Source: Hymenobacter caeli (GTDB lineage: Bacteria > Bacteroidota > Bacteroidia > Cytophagales > Hymenobacteraceae). Taken from it: a DNA stretch of 64,000 bases. The DNA lies in the NCBI RefSeq assembly GCF_013294115.1, contig NZ_JABSNP010000006.1:1-64000 (forward strand), read 5' to 3'. The position numbers and the translations under genes were made by a program. This document shows positions 1-9,298 of this stretch, in pieces; position 1 is the first letter of the stretch; every line of letters begins with the position of its first letter. The notes under the pieces were generated by a model. That model did not search any database, was not told where the DNA came from, and worked only from the letters and a program-made list of their open reading frames with translations.

Positions 1-1
1 G

Positions 2-88
2 GACTACCAATCCGACCACACCTTGCTTCAACGCATCGAACACGTCCTAATCCGAATCGGAAAAAATTATACGGTTACTTTTGCGTGA
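2..88 (+). CDS. C-terminal end of an unidentified protein (cut by window edge)
   Basis: An open frame enters from the left edge and ends at TGA 86-88, giving 28 residues that finish ...GKNYTVTFA. It is followed by a strong hairpin, as expected for the true end of a gene. The tail is too short to name. The neighbouring polysaccharide genes suggest a sugar transferase or related enzyme, but that is inference from position only. Confidence 0.5.
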   Translation, partial: DYQSDHTLLQRIEHVLIRIGKNYTVTFA

Positions 89-111
89 CTACTTAACAGC
101 CATTGCGAGGG

Positions 112-166
112 CTTAGGCCCCACAAAAAAAGCGCCCTTTTGGAGCGCTTTTTTTGTGGGGCCTAAG
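112..166. terminator. Bidirectional terminator
   Basis: A perfect 23-bp inverted repeat (112-134 and 144-166) with a 9-nt loop. The arms contain A7 and T7 runs, so it can end transcription from both sides. It lies between the gene entering from the left and the convergent glycosyltransferase. Confidence 0.85.
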
Positions 167-255
167 TTGTCAATCAATTGTCAGCCTAATCGTAATTTGT
201 TGGCTAACAACTGACAATGAACAACCCACTTACTTTCGCCCGGCTACCCGTGGCC

Positions 256-1164
256 CTATTTGTGCCGCCAGTTATAAAATTGCAGCGTGCGGATGGTATC
301 GGGCCGCTTGCGAAAATTATTGGTCAGGCTGTCGAGCGTGGCCTCGCCGTAGAGCAGGAAGTTATAGAGGCGGTTGGCCCGCGTGGCGGTGGCCTGCTTA
401 ATGGTGGCCTTGGCGGCCCAGCTGGCAAACAGCAGGCGGCCGACGGTGTTGCCGTACTGGTTTTGCAGCACCCGGCGCTGGTTGCGCACGGCGTAGTACT
501 GCTTCCAGGCGGCCGGCCACGGAATGCCGTCGCGGTCGAACGAGGCGGGGTGGTAAAACACGCTGCTGGGCACGGTCACGATGGGAAAGCCGTTTTTCTG
601 GGCCCGGGTCATGTACTCCACCTCGTCGCCCCAAATGAATAGGTTTTTGTCGGGGATGCCGATGGTTTTTATCACATCGGCGTGCACCAATGTGCCGTTG
701 AAAAACGACGCCACGTCGTACACCAGGTCCACGCCGGTCATGTCGCTCACCTTGCGGTAGGCGCGGTGGGGGCGGTCCACAAAAAACGCCAGCTCTTCGC
801 GGCTGTTCACGCTCACCGACATCGAGTTTTTGATGCAGGGCCCCAGGTTCGGCGAAGCCAGCAGCGCGGCCAAAGCGTCGGGGGCGGCCAGGCAGTCGTC
901 GTCCATGCACCACACCCAGGTGTGGCCGGCACGGTACGCCGTGTCGATGCCCGTGGCAAAGCCGCCCGCCCCGCCCAGGTTGGCCTGGGTGGTCACGGCC
1001 AGGCCGGGTTGGGTGGCCAGCCACTCAGCCGTGCCATCGGTGCTGCCGTTGTTCACCACAAAAATAGCGTCGAGCGGCCGGGTCTGCTGGCGCAACGTGT
1101 CAAGGCATTTTTTTAGGTCGGCCAAGCGGTTGTAGGTAACGACCAATGCAGCAACGGTTTCCAT
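256..1164 (-). CDS. Family 2 glycosyltransferase
   Basis: A 302-residue GT-A-fold glycosyltransferase that probably adds a sugar to a surface-polysaccharide intermediate at the cytoplasmic face. The N-terminus has the GT2 signature VVTYN (8-12) and VVNNGSTDGT (36-45). The metal and nucleotide-binding acidic cluster DDD is at 88-90, after VWCM. The WGDEVEY motif (178-184) matches the acceptor/base region of rhamnosyl- and galactofuranosyl-type GT2 enzymes. No membrane segment is seen. It lies downstream of the flippase gene on the same strand with a 132-bp gap, consistent with a polysaccharide cluster extending left. The donor sugar cannot be read from the sequence. Confidence 0.9.
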   Translation of the reverse strand: METVAALVVTYNRLADLKKCLDTLRQQTRPLDAIFVVNNGSTDGTAEWLATQPGLAVTTQANLGGAGGFATGIDTAYRAGHTWVWCMDDDCLAAPDALAALLASPNLGPCIKNSMSVSVNSREELAFFVDRPHRAYRKVSDMTGVDLVYDVASFFNGTLVHADVIKTIGIPDKNLFIWGDEVEYMTRAQKNGFPIVTVPSSVFYHPASFDRDGIPWPAAWKQYYAVRNQRRVLQNQYGNTVGRLLFASWAAKATIKQATATRANRLYNFLLYGEATLDSLTNNFRKRPDTIRTLQFYNWRHK

Positions 1165-1296
1165 AATTTTTTTGATAGTCGGTATTGAGCAGCCAGTAGT
1201 CCGGGTTTTACGGCAATCAGCGTTGGGCAGTTAATACGGAAAACAGTAGATTGGAATAACCAGCAGGCAAACAGCCGCTTAATTACCAGCCGCGGC

Positions 1297-2625
1297 TTAC
1301 CTGGTTCCGGGGTTCCTAAGCGCCAGCACCCGCGACTTGGTGAACGCAATGGCCTCGCGCAGGTGCGAAACCTTGATGACCTCGATGCCTTTCCAGCGCA
1401 GGTACACGTACATAGCCACCGTGATGTACAACTCGGTGATGACCAGCGCGTAGGCGGCTCCTACGTGCGCAAAGCGCCGAATCAGGAGCAGGTTCAGGGC
1501 CAGGCCCAGCACCGAGCCCACGGCCGTAACCGTGAAAAAGGCGCGGTCCATGCGCAGGTTGAGCATGGTGTGCAGGCCCAGCAGGTTGCTCATGCCGATG
1601 ATGAGCGGCAGCACCGCCACCACCCGCAAAATGGTGACGGCCCCCGCGAACTTGGCCCCGTAGAGCAGCGTGATGACGAAGGGCCCCACCAGCCACAGCC
1701 CCGCCGAGACGCAGGCCATTACCAGAAACAGCGGGAAAAAGGTGGTGCGCACCATGCGTAGCCCCTGCTCGCGCCCCTGCCCAAAGGCCTGGGCCACAAT
1801 GGGAAAGAACGCCTGGTTGAGCGCCAGGCCGACGAACGACTCGGCCATGCCCTCGAGCCGCGTGCCGGCCGCGTAAATGCCCACGTTGTAGGGCACACTG
1901 AGCAGGCCCAGGATGAACACGTTCGAGCTGGCGTAAATCGTAATCATCACCGACGAGAAAAACAGCGTGCGGTCTTCCCTGAAGCGGTTGCGCAGCTCGG
2001 CCCCCGTGGGCCAGGCGAAGGCGACCTTGAAGCGGCGCAGGGCCACGTACAACGCCGCCACGCTCACCAAAATCTGCGACACGCTGATGGCCAGGTTTTG
2101 GTACACGTAGTCGTCGGCCTTGCGGATGAGCAGCAGCACCGACAGCGAAAAGACGAGCTTCACGGCCAGGTTGAACATGGCCACCCGCCCGAGGTCTTCC
2201 ATGGCCTGATAAAGCCAGAACGGCGAGAGCACCGTGCCGATGCACACCAGGTAGGTGCACAGGTGCAGCACGAGGTGCGCCCGAAACTCGGGGTTGGCGA
2301 GCGAGATGGTTAGGAAAATGGCCGTGGACAGCCCCCAGAGCAGGGTTTTGCCGACCATGACCTGGCTGAAGATGCGGTTGGTGTTCTCTTTGTCTTCGCG
2401 GCGGGCGGCAATGGAGCGCACGGCCGCCATGTCGAAGCCGTAGTTGATGAGCAGGCTGAAGTACAGCACGTAGGCCTGCGAGAAGTTGAGCAGGCCCAGC
2501 TTGGCCGGCCCGATGATGCGCACCACGTAGGGCACGGTGAGCAGCGGCAGCAGGAAGTTGGCAATCTGCACGCTGAACAGCGACGCCACGTTGAGGGCGA
2601 ACCGCTTCATCACGGGCTTAGCCAT
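1297..2625 (-). CDS. Wzx-type polysaccharide flippase
   Basis: A multi-pass membrane protein of the MATE/MVF polysaccharide-transporter group, predicted to flip lipid-linked oligosaccharide units across the inner membrane. Hydrophobic helices run along almost the whole length. The opening NVASLFSVQIANFLLPLLTV, followed by PYVVRIIGPAKLGLLNF, is typical of Wzx/RfbX N-termini. The frame is open further upstream to 2739, but MAKPVMKR at 2625 (442 aa) fits the family start; MKRF at 2610 is the alternative. It probably works with the adjacent GT2 glycosyltransferase. Confidence 0.88.
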   Translation of the reverse strand: MAKPVMKRFALNVASLFSVQIANFLLPLLTVPYVVRIIGPAKLGLLNFSQAYVLYFSLLINYGFDMAAVRSIAARREDKENTNRIFSQVMVGKTLLWGLSTAIFLTISLANPEFRAHLVLHLCTYLVCIGTVLSPFWLYQAMEDLGRVAMFNLAVKLVFSLSVLLLIRKADDYVYQNLAISVSQILVSVAALYVALRRFKVAFAWPTGAELRNRFREDRTLFFSSVMITIYASSNVFILGLLSVPYNVGIYAAGTRLEGMAESFVGLALNQAFFPIVAQAFGQGREQGLRMVRTTFFPLFLVMACVSAGLWLVGPFVITLLYGAKFAGAVTILRVVAVLPLIIGMSNLLGLHTMLNLRMDRAFFTVTAVGSVLGLALNLLLIRRFAHVGAAYALVITELYITVAMYVYLRWKGIEVIKVSHLREAIAFTKSRVLALRNPGTR

Positions 2626-3041
2626 GCCGGCCTCGTCTTTTACAATGGTAATCTCGTTATTCACCAAGAACGTGGCTAATGCATGAAATGGCCGGCCGGC
2701 GCTGCCCCGGGCCGGCAAGCGCCCTACATACGGCGTCAACCCGCTTTACGTCAGCCGCTTTCCAGTAAAGTTCTTTCCCTCTACCAAACCCGGCCCGTAG
2801 CCACACGCCTGCCCAAACGATTGCGCCTAACCGTAGAAGCCGCTAATCGTTACAGGGCAAGCCTTTTGCGAACCGCATCCCGCGCCCAATAAAATTTTGC
2901 GCTTTGTTTTTAAAACCCTTAAAAAAAGCGTGGCCCGGGCCCAAGTCTGCACGCGGCTGGCTCCGGCCCGGCCCGGGGATTGCGCCCAGGCCGTTACTTT
3001 ACGGTCCTGAATTACCCTTATCCCCTTTCTATTATCTCTGT
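2626..3041. other. Non-coding gap between divergent genes
   Basis: About 416 bp between the flippase and the small basic protein, transcribed divergently. No credible ORF, RNA gene or hairpin was seen. It presumably holds both promoters, but no clear TAnnTTTG box could be fixed. Confidence 0.5.
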
Positions 3042-3299
3042 ATGAAAAAGGTATTCCTCGTGTTGCTGTGCATCTTGCTGGGCCTGGCCGACTGCCCGGC
3101 CACGGTGGCGGCCGGCTTCCCCGCCGCCGACCACCACCCGCGCTACAAGTCCTACAAGTACCGGGGCCAGTCGCGCAAGCGCAACCAACGCCGGGGCCTG
3201 TTCAGTGCCTTCCGCCACAAAACGCACAAGCCGAAGCCCAAGCGCCACCGCGGCGTCATCAAAGTGGGCGACTTGAACGGCACCATGCCGGCGCAATAA
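3042..3299 (+). CDS. Small exported basic protein
   Basis: An 85-residue protein with a signal peptide (MKKVFLVLLCILLGL, roughly to residue 24) and a very basic mature part rich in Arg, Lys, His and Tyr, for example KYRGQSRKRNQRRG. There is no enzyme motif. The start at 3042 is chosen over an upstream open extension to 2904 because it gives a clean signal peptide. A strong terminator follows within 35 bp, supporting a real single gene. Function unknown; an envelope role is only a guess. Confidence 0.65.
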   Translation: MKKVFLVLLCILLGLADCPATVAAGFPAADHHPRYKSYKYRGQSRKRNQRRGLFSAFRHKTHKPKPKRHRGVIKVGDLNGTMPAQ

Positions 3300-3333
3300 C
3301 TCCCTGCCCGGCCCACTGCCGCCAGGGCACATA

Positions 3334-3366
3334 AAAAACCGCCGCCCATCACTGGGCGGCGGTTTT
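3334..3366. terminator. Bidirectional terminator
   Basis: A 15-bp GC-rich inverted repeat (AAAAACCGCCGCCCA and its complement) with a 4-nt loop and A/T runs on both flanks. It sits between the convergent small basic protein and the TPM-domain gene. Confidence 0.85.
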
Positions 3367-3393
3367 TGCGTTTGCTCGGCCCGGGGCCAGGCC

Positions 3394-4692
3394 TCACCAC
3401 GAAGCGCTGTTGTCGTCGGTGCTGTCGAAACCGCCCCCGCCGGTGTCGTCCGAGGAGGTATCGTCGTAAGACGAATTGTCGTCCGATGAGAAATAGTCGC
3501 CCGACGTGTCGCCACCCGCCGCGTCGTTATCGGAGAAGTAGTCGGGGGTGGTCTGGTCGCTCCCGGCGCTGCGTGAGGCGAAATAGTCGCTGGCCGCGCC
3601 CGTGCCGGCGGCCCCGGCAGCGGCGCCCGTCCCGAGCCCCGCATTGTTCGTGTCCAGGTTGCGGGCGTCGCCGGTTTCGTGGCCCGAGGCCATGCGGTTG
3701 CCGATATACGCCCCAGCGGCGGCGGCGGCCCCGGTGGCCAAAATGCCGCCCATGCCCATACCGCCACCCTGGTTGGGGGCCTGGCCGCCGTAGTTGGCCG
3801 GGCCGGGGCCGTAGTTGCCAGCTTGGGGCGAGTTAGGCAGGAAGTTGGGCGGGCCGCCTGGCTGGTTGGGGTAAAAGGCAGGGTTGTTGGACGCCTGGGG
3901 CCCGGCTGCGGCGTTGTCCGCGGCTTTACGCCGGAACACGCGAATTATTAAATACAACAGGCCGCCCATCACCAGCGCGCCGACGAGCAGCACGCCCGTG
4001 CCGATGCCCGGCGAAGACGGCTCTTCCGGGGGCACGTCGCTCAGGGGCCGCATGCCGGTGAGCGGCGGCGGCGTGGTGGTAGCGTTGTCAAGGGGCGTGG
4101 CGTTGTCGTTCGGGCTGGCATTGGCCAGGCTGCCGGCCCCCGCCCCGGCCCCCGCCGGTGCGGCAGCGGCCCCCAGGGCCGGCTTGCCCTGGGCCGAGCC
4201 AGGGTTGGCGGTGGCCATCAGCTTGTCGAGGCCCAGGCGCAGGCCGGCGAAGTAGTTGCCCTGCTTGAAGTTGGGCCGCATCTGCTCGCTGAGGATGCGG
4301 CTGGTGACGGCGGGCGTGACGATGCCGCGCAGCCCCGAGCCGGGCTGGATGGCCACGATGCGCTCCTTGGCCCCGATGAGCACCACGATGCCGTTGTTTT
4401 TGCCGCGCTGGCCCACGCCCCAGGCGTTGCCCAGGGCCCGGCTGTACTCGGCCACGTCGCGCCCGCCCAGGTCGGGCATGGTCACCACCACCACCTGGGT
4501 GCCGGTGTTGTCGGCGTAGCGGCGCAGGCCGCCTTCGAGCTTTTTGGCGTCGGCCGGGGCCAGCAGGCCGGCCTGGTCGTTCACGAACCTGAACGGCTTG
4601 GGGCGGGGGGGCAGGCCGTTGGCGGGGGCGGCCCCGGCGGGGGCCCGCAGCCCGGCCAGCAGCAGCAGGCAAGCAACAACGAAACGGTACAT
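3394..4692 (-). CDS. TPM-domain membrane protein with Asp/Gly/Ser-rich tail
   Basis: A 432-residue protein. The signal peptide is at 1-21. A TPM domain (about 36-160) contains VNDQAGLL, TQVVVVTMPDL, NAWGVGQRGKNNGIVVLI and IQPGSGLRG, all typical of YgcG/TPM proteins. A Pro/Ala/Asn linker leads to one transmembrane helix (about 232-251). The remaining ~180 residues are low-complexity Gly/Asn/Asp/Ser ending GGGGFDSTDDNSASW. TPM domains include acid phosphatases and photosystem-assembly factors; in Bacteroidota most are uncharacterised. The extra-cytoplasmic TPM head and acidic cytoplasmic tail are inferred from topology. No operon partner is obvious. Confidence 0.85.
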   Translation of the reverse strand: MYRFVVACLLLLAGLRAPAGAAPANGLPPRPKPFRFVNDQAGLLAPADAKKLEGGLRRYADNTGTQVVVVTMPDLGGRDVAEYSRALGNAWGVGQRGKNNGIVVLIGAKERIVAIQPGSGLRGIVTPAVTSRILSEQMRPNFKQGNYFAGLRLGLDKLMATANPGSAQGKPALGAAAAPAGAGAGAGSLANASPNDNATPLDNATTTPPPLTGMRPLSDVPPEEPSSPGIGTGVLLVGALVMGGLLYLIIRVFRRKAADNAAAGPQASNNPAFYPNQPGGPPNFLPNSPQAGNYGPGPANYGGQAPNQGGGMGMGGILATGAAAAAGAYIGNRMASGHETGDARNLDTNNAGLGTGAAAGAAGTGAASDYFASRSAGSDQTTPDYFSDNDAAGGDTSGDYFSSDDNSSYDDTSSDDTGGGGFDSTDDNSASW

Positions 4693-4787
4693 GGCGCGGC
4701 GGAATGAGGTGGGGAAACCAAGGGTTTCGCCCGCCTTTTACGGCCCCCGGCGGCCGGCGGCCACATTGCCGCGCCGGGGCCCGGCCG

Positions 4788-6227
4788 CTACGGGTTTTTG
4801 ATGGCCCGCAGCATCGCCGCCAGCGCCGGGGCCGGGTAGGCGCGGCCGCGGAGCACCACGGCCGCAATCCGCTTCACGTTGGCGATGTCGGCCAGCGGGT
4901 TGGCGGCCAGCAGCAGCAGGTCCGCGTCCTTGCCCACCGCCACGGTGCCGGTGCGGCCCGCCACGCCCATGAACCGGGCCCCGTTGACGGTGGCCGCCCG
5001 CAGGGCCTGCGCGGGCGTGAGGCCGGCTTGCACCAGCAGCCCCAGCTCGGCTTGCAGCGAGGCCCCGGGGTAAACAAACGAGTTGTACGCCCCGCAGTCG
5101 GAGCCCGCCAGCAGGGTGACGCCGGCGGCCTGCATTTGCGGCACCAGCGTCATGAACTTGGCTTCCAGCTTTTGGGTGAAGGCCCGGGCGGCGGGCGGCT
5201 GCTGGCGGGCGCTGGCCAGCCGCCGGGCGTAGGTGGCCTGAATTTTCGGGTCGATGTAGGCCCGCAGGGTGTCGCGGGCGTGGTCGTGGTCGGGCAGCTC
5301 GGCCAGGGTTTTGCCGACGTAGAGCGTGGGCACCGCCGCCGTGTGGTGGGCGGCCATCAGCCGGAAGATGCGGTCGGCGGCGGCCGGGCGGTAGGTGTCG
5401 TACACGGCCGGCAGCAGGGCAAACAGGCCCAGCGGCTTGGGCGTGGCCAGGCTGGCCCGCACCAGCGCCGTGAGGCTGTCTTCCTTGCCCGAGCAGGCCT
5501 TAAACACGTAATACAGGTGCTCGGTGGCGTCGAGGCCGCGGGCCACGGCGTCGCCCAGCGTCACGGAGTAGGGCATGTGGCCGGTGGTTTTCAGGCCCCG
5601 CTGCTCGGCTTGCGAAATAGTATTTAGGTAAGCCTCGCCGGAAATCTTGCTGTCGTAAATCTTCACGAAGTCCACCCCCAGCCGTTGCAGCGAATCCAGC
5701 GCCCGGCCGATTTGGGCGGGCGTCTCCACTTCCAGCGAGCCCGGCCAGTAGGCCCCGGGCCCGTCAATCTTGGGCCCCGAGGTGAAGATGCGGGGCCCCG
5801 CCAGGGTGCCCGTGTCCTCGGCCCGCCGCCAGGCCAGCACGCTGGGCGTGAGGTCGCCGCCGCAGTCGCGCACCGTCGTGATGCCGTGGGCCAGGAACAG
5901 CGCCAGGCTCTTTTTATTGGCCGCCGCCAGGCTGTCGCCGCCCCGGAAGTGCACGTGCATGTCCCACAGGCCCGGCAGCAGGTAGCGGCCCCGCCCGTCG
6001 AGGGTGCGGCGGGCGGTGTAGCGGGCCGGGCCGGCGGGGCCCACCCGCACGATTTTGCCCGCCACCACGGCCACCAGCTGGTCGGCCCGCACCTGTCCGC
6101 GCTCCACGTCCACCACATTTACGTGGCTGATGACCAGGTCGTACACCGCCGGCTTAGCGGGCGGCCGACCGGCACCGAGCAGCAGCGCGGCCACGGGCAG
6201 CCCCAGGAGGAATCGGTATAATTTCAT
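4788..6227 (-). CDS. Exported metal-dependent amidohydrolase
   Basis: A 479-residue amidohydrolase-superfamily enzyme with a signal peptide (1-20). The metal-binding set is complete: HVH at 91-93 in LLPGLWDMHVHF, Lys189 in VDFVKIYDSK, His217 in TTGHMPY, His237 in ATEHLYY and Asp377 in LLAGSDCGAY. This matches the imidazolonepropionase-like/Xaa-Pro dipeptidase subgroup. It ends with the usual small beta-sandwich (GKDADLLLLAANPLADIANV). The substrate is not readable; secreted members often cleave peptides or cyclic amides. A TACATTTG promoter-like box lies about 25 bp upstream of the start. Confidence 0.9.
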   Translation of the reverse strand: MKLYRFLLGLPVAALLLGAGRPPAKPAVYDLVISHVNVVDVERGQVRADQLVAVVAGKIVRVGPAGPARYTARRTLDGRGRYLLPGLWDMHVHFRGGDSLAAANKKSLALFLAHGITTVRDCGGDLTPSVLAWRRAEDTGTLAGPRIFTSGPKIDGPGAYWPGSLEVETPAQIGRALDSLQRLGVDFVKIYDSKISGEAYLNTISQAEQRGLKTTGHMPYSVTLGDAVARGLDATEHLYYVFKACSGKEDSLTALVRASLATPKPLGLFALLPAVYDTYRPAAADRIFRLMAAHHTAAVPTLYVGKTLAELPDHDHARDTLRAYIDPKIQATYARRLASARQQPPAARAFTQKLEAKFMTLVPQMQAAGVTLLAGSDCGAYNSFVYPGASLQAELGLLVQAGLTPAQALRAATVNGARFMGVAGRTGTVAVGKDADLLLLAANPLADIANVKRIAAVVLRGRAYPAPALAAMLRAIKNP

Positions 6228-6314
6228 GCGCGAAGCGGGGCGAGGGCGAGCGGCAAATGTAGGCGGGCCCGGGCCGGACTTTAAAGAAAATCACGGGAAA
6301 GTACCCACCTGCCG

Positions 6315-6878
6315 CTACGCCGCGCCCGGGGCCGCGTCGGCGGCCGGCTCCACGGCCCGCTCGAAGCGCAGGTGGCCGTCGGCCCCGGGGCCCGTCACGT
6401 CGAAGCCGTTGCGGCGCAGCACCTGCTGCGAGGCGGGGTTGTCGGCGCGGGCGTGGGCCACCAGGCGGCGCACCAGGCCGGTAGCGGCGGCCTGCTGCAC
6501 CAGCCCGCCCACCAGCTCGGTGGCCAGGCCCTGCCCGCGCCACTCGGCGGCAACGGAGTAGCCGATTTCGGCCGTGCCCGCCGCGTCCGGGGGCCCCATG
6601 AAGCCGCCCGAGCCCACGAGCGTGCGAGGCGCGTCGCCGGCGGGCTTGCGCAGCGCGTACCAGTTGTACCAGCCGGCGGCCGTGCGGCCCCCGGCCGTGA
6701 GCCGCTCCAGGAAGAACTCCATCGCCGCCCGGTCGTACCCGGCGGGGGGCCAGTCGGTGGGCAGGGCCGCGCCCAGCAGCACGGGAAAGTACCGGGGCTT
6801 GTGCAGCTCGGCCGTGAGCAGGGCCCGGCTGGCGGCCAGCAGCAGCAGGCGGGGCGTGTGGGTAATCAGCGGAATCAT
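6315..6878 (-). CDS. GNAT-family N-acetyltransferase
   Basis: A 187-residue RimJ/RimL-like acetyltransferase. It starts with the family's THTPRLLLLAAS strand. The acetyl-CoA-binding motif region reads IGYSVAAEWRGQGLATELVGGLVQQA, including the Q/RxxGxG/A pyrophosphate loop RGQGLA. It ends with NPASQQVLRRNGFDVTG, the usual 'N.aS..v..k.GF' acceptor-side motif. MIPLITH at 6878 is preferred over MYNAPM at 6893. The acceptor substrate is unknown. It stands alone, separated from the amidohydrolase by 87 bp. Confidence 0.88.
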   Translation of the reverse strand: MIPLITHTPRLLLLAASRALLTAELHKPRYFPVLLGAALPTDWPPAGYDRAAMEFFLERLTAGGRTAAGWYNWYALRKPAGDAPRTLVGSGGFMGPPDAAGTAEIGYSVAAEWRGQGLATELVGGLVQQAAATGLVRRLVAHARADNPASQQVLRRNGFDVTGPGADGHLRFERAVEPAADAAPGAA

Positions 6879-6976
6879 GGGTGCATTATACAAAAAACGC
6901 CCGAACGGCGGGGTTCAGCAATGGCAACCGCCCTGCGCTTGGCTGGTTGCGTAGCCGCCACCGCCGGGCAAGCGCC

Positions 6977-7453
6977 CTACAGGCCCAGCTCCGTCAGTCC
7001 CGGGTAGTCGGCTGGGCGCGGGCCCCCCTGGGGCCAGTGGAATTTCCGGTCGGCCTCGCTGATGGCCACGTCGTTGATGCTGGCTTCGCGGCGCTGCATG
7101 AGGCCCCGGGCGTCGAACTCCCACTGCTCGTTGCCGTAGGCGCGGAACCACTGGCCCTGGGCGTCGCGGTACTCGTACTGGAAGCGCACGGCGATGCGGT
7201 GCTCGTGGAAGCCCCACAGCTCCTTGATGAGGCGGTACTCGTGCTCCTGGGCCCACTTGCGGGCGAGGAAGGCCTGGATGGCGGCGCGGCCGGCGAAAAA
7301 CTCGCCGCGGTTGCGCCACTGGCTGGCCTCGGTGTAGGCCAGGGCCACGCGGGCGGGGTCGCAGCAGTTCCAGGCGTCTTCGGCGAGGCGGGCTTTCTGG
7401 GTGGCCGTGGCGAAGGTGAACGGGGGCAGGGGCGGACGGGGGGCGTCGGACAT
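6977..7453 (-). CDS. DUF1348 / NTF2-like protein
   Basis: A 158-residue SnoaL/NTF2-like fold protein of the DUF1348 family. Characteristic segments are [61 protein letters not shown] and [12 protein letters not shown]1348 proteins are small, soluble, widespread and of unknown biochemical role. No signal peptide is seen. The gene follows an AT-rich stretch at 7470-7530 that may hold its promoter. Confidence 0.88.
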   Translation of the reverse strand: MSDAPRPPLPPFTFATATQKARLAEDAWNCCDPARVALAYTEASQWRNRGEFFAGRAAIQAFLARKWAQEHEYRLIKELWGFHEHRIAVRFQYEYRDAQGQWFRAYGNEQWEFDARGLMQRREASINDVAISEADRKFHWPQGGPRPADYPGLTELGL

Positions 7454-7639
7454 GCGGGCGGGAAGGAATTATTTATTGAAAATGCTTTTCCTGCGCCTGG
7501 TGGCGCATTTTGCCTTTTTTATTGCTTCGTTGCTACCAGACTTGGTCCCATGAAAGACGACGAGCATTCGGCCAGGTAATTTTACGCTCAAGCTGCGGGT
7601 GGGCTTCGCGATTTCGCGTCCATTCACCGCTGCACCGGC

Positions 7640-9085
7640 TTAGTGCGTCAGCTTGACTGTCCGTTTGCCTTGGGCAGTGCTGATTTGTAGCAAGTACAGG
7701 CCGGCGGGCAGCGCAATTAAGTCGTGCAGTACTACTTCTTTGGTGACGGGCAGCCCGTACGTTTCGCTCTTGACGCACTGGCCCAGCGTAGTGTAGAGGG
7801 CCAGGGCTATCGGCCCGGAAGCGCTGGCGGGTAGCCCGACCCGAACAACATCTTCGAAAGGGTTAGGGGCAGCCGTTGCCGGCGCCGCGGGTGTGGCTGG
7901 CGTAGTTGCCAGGGCATTGTTGCAGGTGGGGCCAAAATGGTTAGTATCCTGCATGTTGCCGTTGCCCAACTGGCCGCTGTAGTTATGGCCCGTGCCGTAC
8001 ACTTGGCCATCCGCGGCCAGGGCCAGGGAGTGGTAAGCGCCCGCCGCTGCCTGAAGCCACTGCTGAGCCGGGGCGATGCGCACGGGCGTCGGCCGGGAGG
8101 TAGTAGTTCCGTCGCCCAATTCACCGTAGTAATTGTCGCCCCAGCCGTAAAGCGACCCATCGGAGCCAATGGCCAGCATGTGGGCATCGCCGACCGTTAC
8201 TTGCTGCCACCGCTGGCCCACCGGCGGGGCCAGGCGCACCGGTGCCGGCTGGTCGGTGGTGTTGCCGTTGCCCAGCTGGCCACCGTTGTTGCGGCCCCAC
8301 GTGTACAGAGAGCCGTCGGAGCACAGCGCCGCGGTGGACCAGAACCCCCCGGCCGCCTGCGTCCACGATTGGCCCGAGGGGGCGGCCACGCGCACCGGCG
8401 TGGGGCGCGCCGTGCGGGTGCCGTCGCCGAGTTGGCCGCTGTCGTTGTTGCCCCACGTGTACAGAGAACCGTCGTCGCACAGGGCCAGCGAAAAGTTGTA
8501 GCCGGCGGCCACCTGCACCCAGCTCCGCCCCGAAGGCGAGCGCAGCAGTTGGTGCGCCAGGGTGCCGGCGGTGCTGCCGATGCCGAGTTGCCCGTAGGAA
8601 TTGTCGCCCCAGGCGTAGAGGGTGCCGTCGGCGCACAGGGCCAGGGTGTGGCCGAAGCCCGCGGCCACCCCCGCCCAGGAAGTGCCGGCCGGGGCCGCGA
8701 TGCGGAACGGTACGCCGTGGTCGTTGCGGGTGCCGTCGCCGAGCTGCCCGTAGCCGTTGCTGCCCCAGGAGTACATTTCGCCGGCCGTGGTCAGGGCCGT
8801 TGAACGGAAGTCGCCGGTTGTTACCTGCGCCCATTGCTGGCCGGCCGGGGGCGGCAAGTACACGGGGCAAAGGCGCGCCGTGGTGGTGCCGTCGCCGATT
8901 TCGCCGCCGCGGTTTTCGCCGTGCGCGGCGATGGCCCCGCTCCGCACAAGGGCGATGCTGTGGCTGTAGCCGGCCGCAATACGCAGGGCCGAAAGCGACT
9001 GCGCCACCAACGGCAACGTACTGCCAAGTCCAAGTAATAAGTTGATAAATAATGCTTTGCTTCGTAAGGTAACGGTTGTTGTCAT
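7640..9085 (-). CDS. Secreted RCC1-repeat protein with type IX sorting domain
   Basis: A 481-residue protein. The signal peptide ends about ...LPLVAQS. It is followed by six or seven RCC1/alpha-tubulin-suppressor repeats of the form W.A.G..HSLAL..DG.LY.WG.N..GQLG.G, predicted to form a beta-propeller. The last ~75 residues (NPFEDVVRVGLP ... LPAGLYLLQISTAQGKRTVKLTH) are a type-A T9SS C-terminal sorting domain. The protein should therefore cross the outer membrane by the Bacteroidota type IX system and be surface-attached or released. The frame extends to 9208, but MTTTVTLRSKALF at 9085 gives a proper signal peptide. RCC1 propellers generally bind proteins; no partner is evident. Confidence 0.9.
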   Translation of the reverse strand: MTTTVTLRSKALFINLLLGLGSTLPLVAQSLSALRIAAGYSHSIALVRSGAIAAHGENRGGEIGDGTTTARLCPVYLPPPAGQQWAQVTTGDFRSTALTTAGEMYSWGSNGYGQLGDGTRNDHGVPFRIAAPAGTSWAGVAAGFGHTLALCADGTLYAWGDNSYGQLGIGSTAGTLAHQLLRSPSGRSWVQVAAGYNFSLALCDDGSLYTWGNNDSGQLGDGTRTARPTPVRVAAPSGQSWTQAAGGFWSTAALCSDGSLYTWGRNNGGQLGNGNTTDQPAPVRLAPPVGQRWQQVTVGDAHMLAIGSDGSLYGWGDNYYGELGDGTTTSRPTPVRIAPAQQWLQAAAGAYHSLALAADGQVYGTGHNYSGQLGNGNMQDTNHFGPTCNNALATTPATPAAPATAAPNPFEDVVRVGLPASASGPIALALYTTLGQCVKSETYGLPVTKEVVLHDLIALPAGLYLLQISTAQGKRTVKLTH

Positions 9086-9298
9086 GGATGTGAGGTTTAA
9101 CAGCTCTTCGCTTGCAAACGAATAAATAAGCCGCGAGAGGGGAAGGGCGTTGAAAGCGCGGGCTCGCCAGCCGAAGCCTTTGAGCAGATTAGCCGGGGGC
9201 GGCAGCAAACGCGAACGGCACGGGAGGTGACCTTTTGCGAAACGCGGTATTCACCGCCAGGCGCAAGCTAGGACTTTCACCTTTTATCCCGTTGGCTT

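Noticed and set aside
7900..8900. Repeated ~150-bp similarity in the RCC1 gene
   Set aside because: These are the protein's own propeller repeats, not a DNA repeat element.
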